A model generated the notes under the pieces. The model saw nothing but the letters and a program-made list of their open reading frames with translations, had not been told where the DNA came from and did not search any database. From Oceanobacillus senegalensis (lineage in GTDB: Bacteria > Bacillota > Bacilli > Bacillales > Amphibacillaceae): 64,000 nucleotides of DNA. Made by a program: the position numbers and the translations under genes. The DNA lies in NCBI RefSeq assembly GCF_900176885.1, contig NZ_LT839648.1, forward strand, positions 4,211,840-4,275,839. The letters are read 5' to 3'. This document shows, piece after piece, positions 53,577 through 62,815 of this stretch (position 1 is its first letter; the number at the start of each line of letters is the position of its first letter).

Positions 53577-53594
53577 AGATCAAACGTTTGTTTT
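53577..53594 (+). repeat. AGATCAAACGTTTGTTTT motif, copy 6
   Basis: Exact AGATCAAACGTTTGTTTT, preceded by GGGGGGCGGTCCTCATGCGG, similar to the GC-rich tract before copy 3. Confidence 0.65.
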
Positions 53595-53620
53595 ATGATT
53601 TTGATAGAAGGTAAGGGGAG

Positions 53621-53647
53621 AGAGGGGCCAAATGGCATCGCCCCTCT
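53621..53647. terminator. GC-rich stem-loop after nhaC
   Basis: AGAGGGGC (53621-53628) pairs with GCCCCTCT (53640-53647). There is no T-run. It lies 70 bp past the antiporter stop on the minus strand. Confidence 0.5.
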
Positions 53648-53716
53648 AGCATGAGAAAAGTCATCGTTTGTGCATCATCGCCAATGCATCACTACATCCA
53701 ATGAACCTCATTTTCC

Positions 53717-55246
53717 TTATGTTGCCTGTTTTTTCTCGTATCGATTTCCTAGGTACCGCAGTAGGAAAAATTGTATGATGATGCCTGCGATTAATAGAAT
53801 GTAACCGTTACCAATAAAGGAGTAGGAAAGGTACAACACAGATGCAATTCCTGCTGGTATGAGTGCATAAGGTGCTTGTGTGTTAACATGGGCGATGTGA
53901 TCGGAACCAGAAAAGATGGATGCCATGACAGTGGTGTCCGAGATTGGCGAAACATGATCCCCAAAGATGGAGCCTGCAAAGATAGCACCAATGATGATTG
54001 GGATAAGTTCCTCTCCACCAAAGGTATATGCCAGTGGAATCGCTATGGGTGTAAGGATGGACATGGTTCCCCACGACGTCCCAGTTGCAAAGGAAATAAA
54101 CATACCAATAATAAAAATAAGAAATGGCAATAGGGCAGCAGTCATCCATCCTTGGGTAGCACTAACCACGTATTCTGCGGTTCCAAGGTCCGAGGTGACG
54201 GTTCCGATTGACCATGCTAAAACAATGATGATCAGCGCCGGTAGCATGGTGCGAATACCACCTAGTAATGTTTCCTCACATGCTTTTAGGCTCATACCTT
54301 GAAGGAGTGCCAAGATAAGCCCAGTGACCGTCATGGCGAATGCACCCCATGTTAAAGCGATTGAAACGTCGGTGGCAGCCAAAGCATCCATCATGGATTT
54401 TCCTTCTGCACCGCCACCTGTATACCATAACCCCCATAAACTAACAGAAATAAGAGTGATGAGTGGTAAGAAAAAGTTCCAAACGTTTCCTTCCTTTTGA
54501 AATGGTTCTCCTAAGTCATCCTCTACAGACGATAGGGGCACCGAACCTTCAGGAATGAGCTTTCCGGTAGTTTGTGCTCGTTTTTCTGCTTTTGCCATGG
54601 GACCGAAGTCTTTTCCAAGAATGATCATAGGTACTGCAAGCAAACACAGAATAGCATAGAAATTCCATGGAATCGATTGTAAGAAAGAAAAATAAGGCTC
54701 TAGACCAACGATACTGGCACTGGCAAAGGCTGCAGCAATGAGGGAAACTTGGAAGCCAATCCAGTCTGAGACGGGTCCAATGGTAGCAATGGGAGCGGAC
54801 GTAGAATCAATAATGTAGGATAATTTTTCTCTAGAAACCTTCTTTTTTCCTGTAATATCTTTAGAAGCATTCCCAACGATAACGGAGTTTACATAGTCAT
54901 TGAAGAAAATAATCAGCCCTAGGAAGTATGGTAATAATTGTACTCTTTTTCTGGAATTTATTTTTTTTCCTAATGCGCGAATCAGTCCCTGTGCACCACC
55001 TGTTTTAAACATGAAGGCCGCACCTGTCCCAAGCAGTGCTGTCATAACCAGGAATCTAGCATTCCAAGGATCAATCATGACATCCTTCATCCAAGTAAAT
55101 GTCTGTCCAACTGCCGCAAACGGGTTTCCACCAGCAAAGATAATACCGCCTACCCAAATACTGATGAAAAGTGACAATAACACACGCCTTGTTATAATCG
55201 CCAAAACAACCGCAACAATGGGCGGTATGACAGAAAGAAAATCCAT
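53717..55246 (-). CDS. NhaC family Na+/H+ antiporter
   Basis: The 509-residue protein has about 12 helices and NhaC features: FFNDYVNSVIVGNASKDITG, STSAPIATIGPVSDWIGFQV, SFATGTSWGTMSILTPIAIP and FGDHVSPISDTTVMASIFSG. It would exchange cytoplasmic Na+ for H+; MleN-type members instead couple malate/lactate exchange. Motif DHVSPISDTT is the core of the family. AGGAGGGATAATGG precedes the start. A Na+ exporter fits a salt-tolerant host. Confidence 0.88.
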   Translation of the reverse strand: MDFLSVIPPIVAVVLAIITRRVLLSLFISIWVGGIIFAGGNPFAAVGQTFTWMKDVMIDPWNARFLVMTALLGTGAAFMFKTGGAQGLIRALGKKINSRKRVQLLPYFLGLIIFFNDYVNSVIVGNASKDITGKKKVSREKLSYIIDSTSAPIATIGPVSDWIGFQVSLIAAAFASASIVGLEPYFSFLQSIPWNFYAILCLLAVPMIILGKDFGPMAKAEKRAQTTGKLIPEGSVPLSSVEDDLGEPFQKEGNVWNFFLPLITLISVSLWGLWYTGGGAEGKSMMDALAATDVSIALTWGAFAMTVTGLILALLQGMSLKACEETLLGGIRTMLPALIIIVLAWSIGTVTSDLGTAEYVVSATQGWMTAALLPFLIFIIGMFISFATGTSWGTMSILTPIAIPLAYTFGGEELIPIIIGAIFAGSIFGDHVSPISDTTVMASIFSGSDHIAHVNTQAPYALIPAGIASVLYLSYSFIGNGYILLIAGIIIQFFLLRYLGNRYEKKQAT

Positions 55247-55745
55247 CCATTATCCCTCCTATATTCCTAGTGGTTAAATCGAGAAGGTTCCCTTTATAGG
55301 TTCGGCGCCCTCCTAAACCGTTTCATCCGCCTCCTTTCGTTCTGTAGTGGTGAAATGGTAGCCTGTCTGGTTATAAAAGAAAAGAGACAGGCAAGTAGGA
55401 ATGGTTGGTATAAATAAATTCAATATCCTTTACAATTTATATGTTCGTATGAAAAAGAAGATGATTAAAAAGATATGTTAAGCGGGAAGCGCATTGTCTC
55501 CATATCTGACTCGTATTGTCGAGCTATGTACAAGCTATTTACAATGATTTAGGAATAACTTGTCGATATTGCCCAGGAAATGGAAATAATTCACATATGT
55601 TGTGTGGCTATCGCTTCGTTATCCGTTGAAAAAAGGGGAAATGTCAGGTTTATGGGTATTTTCGGTTGTTTATTTATGATGAAGTAACTATGACTTCAGA
55701 AAATGATAGTCAATGAGGAATTAGGTAGAGGGGAAAGAGTACCAT
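55247..55745. other. Intergenic region upstream of nhaC
   Basis: No gene is seen. CTTGTCGATATTGCCCAGGA near 55560 resembles TTGTCGATATTTTTTGGGAA near 48469, a weak shared motif of unknown meaning. Confidence 0.3.
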
Positions 55746-55940
55746 TCATGAACGGGACTGTTCCATGTGAACAATAGAACTATCCAACGATTGGGCCATT
55801 ATATGGAATAAGACGTATTGAGTTTCCTGCACCATAATGTAATAAGAGGATAAAAAAGAGGCTAATTGATTAGTCCCTTTTAAATTAAAAGTATTATTGT
55901 TGCTTTGGTTACTCATAATACTTTTATCCATTAAGGACAT
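55746..55940 (-). CDS. Possible small hypothetical gene
   Basis: This is a 64-codon frame with protein-like composition (ATG 55940 or 55916; LKGTNQLASFLSSYYIMVQE, then FHIMAQSLDSSIVHME). It lacks a good RBS, and its end overlaps a GGGACTGTTCCATG repeat arm. It may be a remnant. Confidence 0.3.
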   Translation of the reverse strand: MSLMDKSIMSNQSNNNTFNLKGTNQLASFLSSYYIMVQETQYVLFHIMAQSLDSSIVHMEQSRS

Positions 55941-55974
55941 AATATATTAGTGTATAAAATAGGAGGGTTGTTGC

Positions 55975-56985
55975 ATGGATCATAATCAGGAGTACATCAA
56001 ATTAACATCTGCTGAAATCGCAGCTCTTTGGAGAACATATATTCACAACACATCCGTAAGATGTATTTACAAACATTTTCTTCAACATCTCCAAGATGTT
56101 GAAATAAAATCAATTATTGAGGAAGTTGATGTTTTAGTTCAAACAGTTATCGAAAAAATTGAAAAGATTTTTGAAAAAGAAGACTTTCCCATACCAAAAG
56201 GGTTTTCTGATGAGGATATTGATTTATCTGCGCCTGCCCTATATACAGACTTATTTGCATTAAGCTTTGTTTATCGTGGAGGGCAAATCATTATGCCTCA
56301 ATATACAAAGGCTCTTACTAAGGTAACGCGAATGGATATTTATGACTTTTTTAAAGAATGTCTATACAGTGAGACGGAATTACATAAGAAAGCATTACAA
56401 CTTATGCTTTCCAAAGGATTAAATGATCGACCTCCAAATATAGAATATCCAAAAGAAGTACAGTTTGTTCGACATCAACCATCTTTAATGGATACTTGGT
56501 TAGGTGAAAAGAGACCCTTAAATACCTTAGAAATAACAGAACTTTTTGCCGGTATCGAAAGAAATGCGATTGGTCTCATTTTATTGATGGGATTTATACA
56601 GGTAACAAAAGATAAGGAAATAAAGGACCATTTATTAAAAGGAAAAAAACTAGCTGAAAAGAAAATGGATATATATGATAAGTTGCTAAGAAAAGATAAT
56701 CATTTTATTGGATTCCCAATGACGATGGAGGTAAAAAATTCAACCACTTCTCCATTTTCTGAGAGATTAATGCTGTTTATGGTAAGTACGCTAAGCACTA
56801 TTTCTATTTATGAACTTGGACATTCGTTGTCCGTCTCCATGAGAAAGGATCTAGCAGTTGATTTTTCTCTTTTAACAGCAGATGTATTGAAGTACGGTAA
56901 CGAAGGGCTTAAACTTCTCATTGAGCGAGGCTGGATGGAGCAACCTCCACAACCGATAGATAGAAACGAATTTTATAAATCATAA
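55975..56985 (+). CDS. DUF3231 family protein (two-domain) 2
   Basis: The 336-residue protein with two DUF3231 bundles (KLTSAEIAALWRTYIHNTSV at about 8; LNTLEITELFAGIERNAIGL at about 180) ends RGWMEQPPQPIDRNEFYKS. It is the nearest relative of the protein at 47007. AGGAGGGTTGTTGC precedes the ATG, and CATAATATATTAG upstream could be a sporulation-sigma -10, which is speculative. It lies next to the split gene at 57189. Confidence 0.85.
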   Translation: MDHNQEYIKLTSAEIAALWRTYIHNTSVRCIYKHFLQHLQDVEIKSIIEEVDVLVQTVIEKIEKIFEKEDFPIPKGFSDEDIDLSAPALYTDLFALSFVYRGGQIIMPQYTKALTKVTRMDIYDFFKECLYSETELHKKALQLMLSKGLNDRPPNIEYPKEVQFVRHQPSLMDTWLGEKRPLNTLEITELFAGIERNAIGLILLMGFIQVTKDKEIKDHLLKGKKLAEKKMDIYDKLLRKDNHFIGFPMTMEVKNSTTSPFSERLMLFMVSTLSTISIYELGHSLSVSMRKDLAVDFSLLTADVLKYGNEGLKLLIERGWMEQPPQPIDRNEFYKS

Positions 56986-57188
56986 ATCAAAAGGAAAAAG
57001 GAGTTTTACGAAACCATTTATTTTATTTCGTAAAATACTATAGAATTCGATAAAGACAATTATTTGGTAAGAAAGTTTTGGAGTGTCTAGGAAATTTCGA
57101 TAATGGGATAATCAAAAATCAGTAATATTATATGAACTAAGAAACGTACATATAACAAGAGGAGGTAACAAAAGGAGGGAACTTCTAA

Positions 57189-58408
57189 ATGTCTGATGAT
57201 AATATTATTATTAAGCCTATATACAATTTAACTGGTATTGCTCCGTCTTTAAATTCCATGTTTGATAGATTACAGACTTCTGGGCTGACTCCACTTTTTA
57301 ACTATTCATCAACTTATGGTATTTCAACATTAAGAGATGTCATATTAACCTCTGGAGGAGGGACGGTTACCAATACTTCTGGATATTATCAAATTTCCAC
57401 CCCTTCAAGTGCAAATGCGTCGGCTTTATTAGAAACAGTAGAAAGAGGAAAGTTGTTCCCAGGAAATTCATTTGAAGCTGGGGTATCTGTTCGATTACCT
57501 ACTAAACCTACAGGAACTCAAAAGGCGACTTGGGGATATTTTGATGGGAACAATGGTGCATATTTTGGGCAGGATGTTAATGGGATGTATATTGGGATTC
57601 TTAGTAACGGAGTTGAAGTGACAAAATATACCAATCTTCATGGAATGGTGATCAATTAAATGATTTAGGTCCAAGCAATCCGATTTTTGATACAACATCT
57701 GGTAAAATGTTTCAGATTCGATATGGGTATGAATATGGAATTATTGAATTCCGAGTTGTATTTGTTAATTCTTCTAACTTTCAACAAATCGTTGTATGTC
57801 ATCGGCTATCTATATCAGCTATCACTCAAGCTAACTTTATTGATCCAAACCAACCCATACGTGTACATATTCAAAATGGTACATCGGGTGGAACATTTAC
57901 TGCCATTGTGCGGGGAAGATACTATGCTATTCTTGGGTCAATTACCCCAACCAATCGAATTACAGCGGAGCGTCGTTTACGTTTATCTGCAACAGCCAAT
58001 GCCATGGTACCGACCGTTAGCTTCCGAAGAAAGTCTATTTTTCCTGATGGTACAGGACAAAATAATTCCATCAATGTTCAAATTTTAAATTTTGATATCA
58101 TTTCATCTGCTGACATTGTTTGGCAATTACGATTAGGATCAAATTTAACTGGTGCGAATTTTGGGGATGTAAGTGAAACACCTACTTCTGAAACATGCTG
58201 TTTATCTGATGTTTCGGCTACAGCAATTGATACAAGAACAGGTATTAAAATTCTAAGTGGATTAACAAAGGGGGGACAAAGATCAACAGTTGAAAACTTT
58301 CCCGTTGATATCGTTCTTTCAAGGACTACTCCAGTTACACTAGCGGTCATGAGTATTTCAGGAAATGCCACTATTGATGTTAATTTTCGGGTTCATGAAG
58401 ATTGGTGA
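57189..58408 (+). pseudogene. Large hypothetical (beta-rich, tail-fibre-like) gene split by one frameshift
   Basis: After RBS AGGAGGTAACAAAAGGAGGG, the first frame (SDDNIIIKPIYNLTGIAPSL to GVEVTKYTNL) stops at 57659. The second frame picks up at about 57628 as QSSWNGDQLNDLGPSNPIFD and runs to 58408. A single-base deletion in ACCAATC near 57626 would rejoin a protein of about 405 residues. Thr/Ser/Asn-rich, beta-predicted sequence without Cys until CCLSD suggests a phage- or spore-surface fibre. No family is recognised. Confidence 0.65.
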
Positions 58409-58517
58409 TAGATTTTAAGAATGTATTTTTCCCTCAAATAGGAAATTTGATATTTTTATCTAATCCTAGTGAAAAGGGTTATTTTTTGAAATTTCCCAAA
58501 TTGCCACAGGATTATTA

Positions 58518-58610
58518 TTCTGTGACAATTTTCCTTCATTTTTTGGGTAAAATAGAGATAGGCTTTCAAGGGGAATCTGATACAAATTCCATTTAAAATG
58601 TGTCACAGAA
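58518..58610. repeat. 93-bp element with TTCTGTGACA terminal inverted repeats
   Basis: TTCTGTGACAATTTT at the left and AAAATGTGTCACAGAA at the right are inverted repeats, with one extra base pair in the right arm. The interior is AT-rich and non-coding. It could be a minimal MITE or an IS relic. No second copy was noticed. Confidence 0.5.
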
Positions 58611-58673
58611 GTAAAGGGTGTTTTTCAATGAATTTTCTTTCTAGTTCATCTATTTCATTTCAATTTGCCACTA

Positions 58674-58725
58674 TTGAGTGGGGGATGAAAGAAAACCCCC
58701 CACTAATCGAAGAATCCCTTTCATC
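58674..58725 (+). repeat. Hairpin plus GATTCACTT repeat, copy g
   Basis: AGTGGGGGATGAAAGAAAAC and CCCCCCACTAATCGAAGAATCCCTTTCATC. The hairpin is AGTGGGGG / CCCCCACT. The tail has one change (AATCCCTT for ATTCACTT). Confidence 0.5.
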
Positions 58726-59177
58726 TATAAATCTTGTGATAGTCGAATCATATCTCTACACTGTATACCATTCTCGAAAATTTCTTCTTGATAATGTCTA
58801 ATGAAAAAGTCGATATCCACACCCATTATTCGAAAGCCACATTTTTGATAAAGAGCCAGTTGCCCGATGCTTGAATTTCCAGTTCCGATTTCTATGGTTT
58901 GGTAGCCTTTTGTTTTAGCTACCTTAACTGCATCCATTACCAACTGTTTTCCTATCCCTCTCCCATGCTGCTCTTCTATGACTGCTACATTCACAAGCTC
59001 TACTGTCCCTGGTCTTGTTGGAAGTAATACATAAGCCCCAATAATTTGCTGGTCAGTTTCAGCTATAAAACATTCGCCTCTATTCACATAATCCACAACC
59101 ATCTCTTTGGAAGGGTCAGCCAATAATAACAATTCCATTGGAAGGTTTTCATCTTTATTCCGTTGCCTGATATTCAT
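58725..59177 (-). CDS. GNAT family N-acetyltransferase
   Basis: The 150-residue acetyltransferase has the acetyl-CoA loop EEQHGRGIGKQLVMDAV (Q-x-x-G-x-G), preceded by the beta4 strand VELVNVAVIE and followed by YQTIEIGTGNSSIGQLALYQ and CGFRIMGVD. The substrate is unknown. RBS AAAGGGGATC. It is monocistronic. Confidence 0.85.
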   Translation of the reverse strand: MNIRQRNKDENLPMELLLLADPSKEMVVDYVNRGECFIAETDQQIIGAYVLLPTRPGTVELVNVAVIEEQHGRGIGKQLVMDAVKVAKTKGYQTIEIGTGNSSIGQLALYQKCGFRIMGVDIDFFIRHYQEEIFENGIQCRDMIRLSQDL

Positions 59178-59326
59178 CTTGATCCCCTTTGACTTCTTTT
59201 TTGGTTTCTTTGATTCATTATCCTTTTATCCTAACCTGTCAGTTGAAGAACCTACTTTTCCAAAATAGGTACGGATAGTTTAACATAATATGGCTGCAGA
59301 ATGGACATATCCATGGACAACGAAAA

Positions 59327-59380
59327 TAGCACCCTTATCTAGTTGTCGATACCTATTGTTAAGATGCTTAAAGGGTGCTA
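59327..59380 (-). terminator. Terminator of the HMG-CoA reductase/transporter operon
   Basis: TAGCACCCTT (59327-59336) and AAGGGTGCTA (59371-59380) pair; on the minus strand TTTTCG follows. It lies 64 bp past the last gene. Confidence 0.65.
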
Positions 59381-59443
59381 CTATTTGGCATATCAAAGAA
59401 ACCGGGGTGCTGTTAACCTGTTTCTTTCAGCTTTTCTCCATGG

Positions 59444-60805
59444 TTAACTCAAAACACCTAACAACCAAGGAGCAGCATACAGCACCATAAACATCACTCC
59501 ATAATTGACACCATGGCGGTGAAGCAACCCGGATACCAAGGCAACCAAAAGAACGCCGAAAATATTGACCCATCCTGCATCCATGTAAGCAAGCATGATA
59601 ACGAGACCAGCAAATAGTCCGATTAGTGCTTCATGTGGAATATATTTAAATACGAAAGAACAGATTTGTGTGGCATATTTGATGGTGACATAGAACGTAA
59701 TGAGTAGAGCAATAGCGGCTCCGATAATCGTTGCAGTCATGATTTCTCCCATGGAAAGGATGTGATGAATATTATGTTCCGGTGTGAATACAGGTGGTGC
59801 GTTGAATAATCCTGCTGCTGGTCCGATCGCCATTGGAGATAGTGGCAATCCAATAGCGATAAGTGGAATAAGTGCACCTGCTATATAGGATGCATTCGTG
59901 AGCCCGTCCATGGTTGAAATGGCCCGTGATGCTCGTTTTACAGGGTCTTTAATATGTCTTGTTAGTGCTTCCCCTAAAAATACAGTCATTCCGACTGGAG
60001 TAAGAAAGAAGGTAGCGGAACCTAAAACACTACCAAAGGCAGCAGAACTTGATTCTTTCTTGGTTAATACCTTAAATGGATTGGGTAAACCTTTTACTTT
60101 TTTTGAATAGCGAACATGAATTTCTTTCTTTCCAAGTGGTTTTAACTTTTTACGATGTTCGGTATGAAGTAATTCAAATAAAGAGAAAGCAATGGGTCCA
60201 ATGGTAATTCCTAAGAAAAAGGATACAAAAACAGTAACATCCGATGGAACCACGTCAAGTCCCCAATATAAATGGCGCAATCCCTGTATGAGTAAGGCAA
60301 AAGGAACGATCATCACTAAAGATAAAATCTTACTTTTCGTCATAAGGGCTAAAAAGACGGCACCAAGGAAAAAGATGAGTCCAGCATATTCGCTGATTGT
60401 ATCTGCAAATGGAAGAATGGCATTTGCGATTAAAAAGCTTACAGGTATGGAAACGAATGTACCGATAACAGAACCAGACGCCATTTTTCGAATACTAACA
60501 TCAGGCAATCCATAACGTTTTAATACCATCGCATGTTCAACCATCGGTGCGGACATCACACCACCTGGAATACCAGCGATGGCAACAGGGATGGAGTCTG
60601 TTAATTTTTTGGCAACAATAGCCGACATAAAAAATGCCAAAATAATGTAGGGAGATAAGCCAAGTAACACAAGTGCAATGGTAACCGGTGCAAGGACTGC
60701 TGTCTCATCGGTTCCTGGTGCAATTCCTATAATGGTATATAGACCGGCTCCAGCAATGGCAGCAAGAATCATTTGCAAAATAAGAACCATATCCATCCTA
60801 CTCAT
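59444..60805 (-). CDS. Tripartite tricarboxylate transporter TctA-like permease
   Basis: The 453-residue protein has about 12 helices with TctA-family features: GIAPGTDETAVLAPVTIALV, PVAIAGIPGGVMSAPMVEHA, STMDGLTNASYIAGALIPLI and GLPLSPMAIGPAAGLFNAPP. TctA is the large permease of TTT carriers that take up organic acids with a TctC binding protein; no TctC is encoded here. It overlaps its small partner by 8 nt and is co-oriented with HMG-CoA reductase, so the substrate may be mevalonate, HMG or a related acid (inference). Confidence 0.8.
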   Translation of the reverse strand: MSRMDMVLILQMILAAIAGAGLYTIIGIAPGTDETAVLAPVTIALVLLGLSPYIILAFFMSAIVAKKLTDSIPVAIAGIPGGVMSAPMVEHAMVLKRYGLPDVSIRKMASGSVIGTFVSIPVSFLIANAILPFADTISEYAGLIFFLGAVFLALMTKSKILSLVMIVPFALLIQGLRHLYWGLDVVPSDVTVFVSFFLGITIGPIAFSLFELLHTEHRKKLKPLGKKEIHVRYSKKVKGLPNPFKVLTKKESSSAAFGSVLGSATFFLTPVGMTVFLGEALTRHIKDPVKRASRAISTMDGLTNASYIAGALIPLIAIGLPLSPMAIGPAAGLFNAPPVFTPEHNIHHILSMGEIMTATIIGAAIALLITFYVTIKYATQICSFVFKYIPHEALIGLFAGLVIMLAYMDAGWVNIFGVLLVALVSGLLHRHGVNYGVMFMVLYAAPWLLGVLS

Positions 60806-61034
60806 CCTCCTTTATTTCCGTTATATTTCGCTTCGGCTTAATTACAAAACTACTAATCACAAATCCAATCACGCCACCTATAATGCCAACAATCAAAGGT
60901 TGCGGCGCTTCACCTGGGGCGATTATGTATCCACCAAGTGCGAAACCAATGCAAAGTCCCATCGCTATTCCAAGGTCTTTGATGTCTACGTTATCACCCC
61001 AAATATCTACTAAACGCTTATATTCTTTACTCAT
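60798..61034 (-). CDS. Small membrane partner of the permease (TctB-like)
   Basis: The 78-residue protein has two membrane helices (KDLGIAMGLCIGFALGGYII; PLIVGIIGGVIGFVISSFVI) and charged ends. It is half the size of ordinary TctB but holds the same position next to TctA, with an 8-nt overlap. AAAAGGGGTGAAAA precedes the ATG. It is probably required for transport. Confidence 0.6.
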   Translation of the reverse strand: MSKEYKRLVDIWGDNVDIKDLGIAMGLCIGFALGGYIIAPGEAPQPLIVGIIGGVIGFVISSFVIKPKRNITEIKEDE

Positions 61035-61096
61035 TTTTTCACCCCTTTTTTCTGTACTTATATAGGAGTAAATAATATCAAATATAAAGGATTGTC

Positions 61097-62362
61097 TTAT
61101 TCCATTTTATTCATAGTATCAACTATTTCTTTAATTTCATCAAAGCGATAACTTCCTTTTTGGGTAACACATTTGACGACTTCATTTAGTTGATTCTCTT
61201 TTGCACCAGCCATGATTGCCAAATTTCTAGCATGTAGTTTCATATGTCCTTTTTGAACGCCTTCTCCTGCTAATGCTTTTAATGCGGCAAAATTCTGTGC
61301 TAAACCAACCGAAGCGATAACACCAGCAAGTTCCTCCGCTGTCTCAACTTGCATGATTTTCGTTGCGAGTGTTGCAATAGGATGGGATTTCGTAGCACCA
61401 CCAATGAGTCCAACTGCAAGAGGTAATTCGATTGTTCCGACTAGGCTATTGTTTTCACCGCGCTCCCAATGTGTTAACGATTGATAATGGTTCGTCATCG
61501 AAGCATACGCATGGGCACCTGCTTCCACTGCTCTTGTATCGTTTCCAGTAGCTAAAACGACCGCTGAAATACCATTCATTATTCCTTTATTATGTGTTGC
61601 TGCACGGTAGGGGTCGATAAGCGCCAATTCATAAGCGGACAAGAAATTCTCCATCGCTTCTTCGTTATCTTGGAATGGATTTTCGAATACCCCCCGAGCA
61701 CGAATAATGCGCTTGTCCGCCAGATTAGAGAGAATACGTAAAATTGCCTTACCATGAGCGATTTCTTCAATGACTGGGGCAACGGCTTCTGCCATGGTAT
61801 TGATGGCATTCGCGCCCATTGCATCCTGGGAATCAACGAGTAAATGAACAACGACCATTTTCTGAGTAAGCCCATCGATAACAAAAACCTCTAAATCCTT
61901 AGCACCCCCGCCTAATGAAACAAGGGTAGGATCCTGTTCATTGCACATGGCTAATATTTTTTCCTTGTTTTCATAAATTCGAGCAAGCGCACCATAGGGA
62001 TCGTTTACATTCGTTAATTGAATTTGCCCTCGCATGATAGAACCACTGTAGGATGTGGTAAACCCACCAGTGTTATATGTGTATTTCGCCGCATTACTGG
62101 CTGCAGCAACCACAGATGGTTCCTCTGTTGCCATTGGAACAAAAATATCTTTCCCGTTTACTTTAAAATTAACAGCAATCCCTAGTGGTATCGGCATGTA
62201 GCCAATGACATTCTCTATCATTCGATCCGCGTCCGCAACGGAAAAACCTTTACCTCCTTTTATTATTTCCGTTTCTTCTTTTGAGAGATTGGCATGTTTG
62301 GCAAGGTGTTCCAATCTCTTATTCGGCGATAGGTTATAGAATCCAGGTATACGTGTTGACAA
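61097..62362 (-). CDS. mvaA: Class II (degradative) hydroxymethylglutaryl-CoA reductase
   Basis: The 421-residue enzyme interconverts mevalonate and HMG-CoA with NAD(P). Catalytic residues are visible as Glu in MATEEPSVVAAAS (about 82), Lys in ATHNKGIMNGIS (about 267), Asp in ATGNDTRAVE (about 283) and His in KGHMKLHARN (about 378), matching the Pseudomonas mevalonii enzyme. Bacillaceae make isoprenoids by the MEP route, so a stand-alone class II enzyme with a transporter suggests mevalonate breakdown. TTG start with AAGGAGG 8 nt upstream. First gene of the operon. Confidence 0.9.
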   Translation of the reverse strand: MSTRIPGFYNLSPNKRLEHLAKHANLSKEETEIIKGGKGFSVADADRMIENVIGYMPIPLGIAVNFKVNGKDIFVPMATEEPSVVAAASNAAKYTYNTGGFTTSYSGSIMRGQIQLTNVNDPYGALARIYENKEKILAMCNEQDPTLVSLGGGAKDLEVFVIDGLTQKMVVVHLLVDSQDAMGANAINTMAEAVAPVIEEIAHGKAILRILSNLADKRIIRARGVFENPFQDNEEAMENFLSAYELALIDPYRAATHNKGIMNGISAVVLATGNDTRAVEAGAHAYASMTNHYQSLTHWERGENNSLVGTIELPLAVGLIGGATKSHPIATLATKIMQVETAEELAGVIASVGLAQNFAALKALAGEGVQKGHMKLHARNLAIMAGAKENQLNEVVKCVTQKGSYRFDEIKEIVDTMNKME

Positions 62363-62414
62363 GAGGATGCCTCCTTTTTCTTTTAGTAAATTGTATTCGA
62401 TGTAGTTTATTCGT

Positions 62415-62431
62415 ATTCAACCTAGTTGAAT
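62415..62431. promoter_or_regulatory. Palindromic operator candidate upstream of mvaA
   Basis: ATTCAACCTAGTTGAAT has perfect 7-bp arms around CTA and lies 53-69 bp upstream of the mvaA start. It is of the right size for a GntR or TetR dimer. No regulator gene is adjacent. Confidence 0.4.
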
Positions 62432-62815
62432 GATCCGTTGGTAAGGTTCTGTCATAGTATCGCTTTTAAGGGGGATTAGGGAAGGTTCTCTTGATGATGC
62501 AATGAGAATCGTAACATTTTCTTTACAAAATGGACTTGCTTGTAACAAAACGTCCCATCTTAGATGATTGTCAATAGCCATTTATTAGTATTTTTTTCCA
62601 ATTCATATGAAATATTCCAATCCACCTCATACGAAATATGTCGATGAAATAAAGGATTGTCTGTTCCATCCCTATGAAAATATTTTCATTTGATAGGGTT
62701 GGAAAAATATTTCAAATATATTACAGAAATCCCATGCTATGATAGTAACCGTAAGACACAGAGCAAGTTCTTAGAAAACGAATCAAAAAACGAATCAAAG
62801 GAGAGGAAAACAACG

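Noticed and set aside
62690..62815. N-terminal extension of the CAP protein
   Set aside because: It would bury the signal peptide; AAAGGAGAGGA lies directly before ATG 62816.
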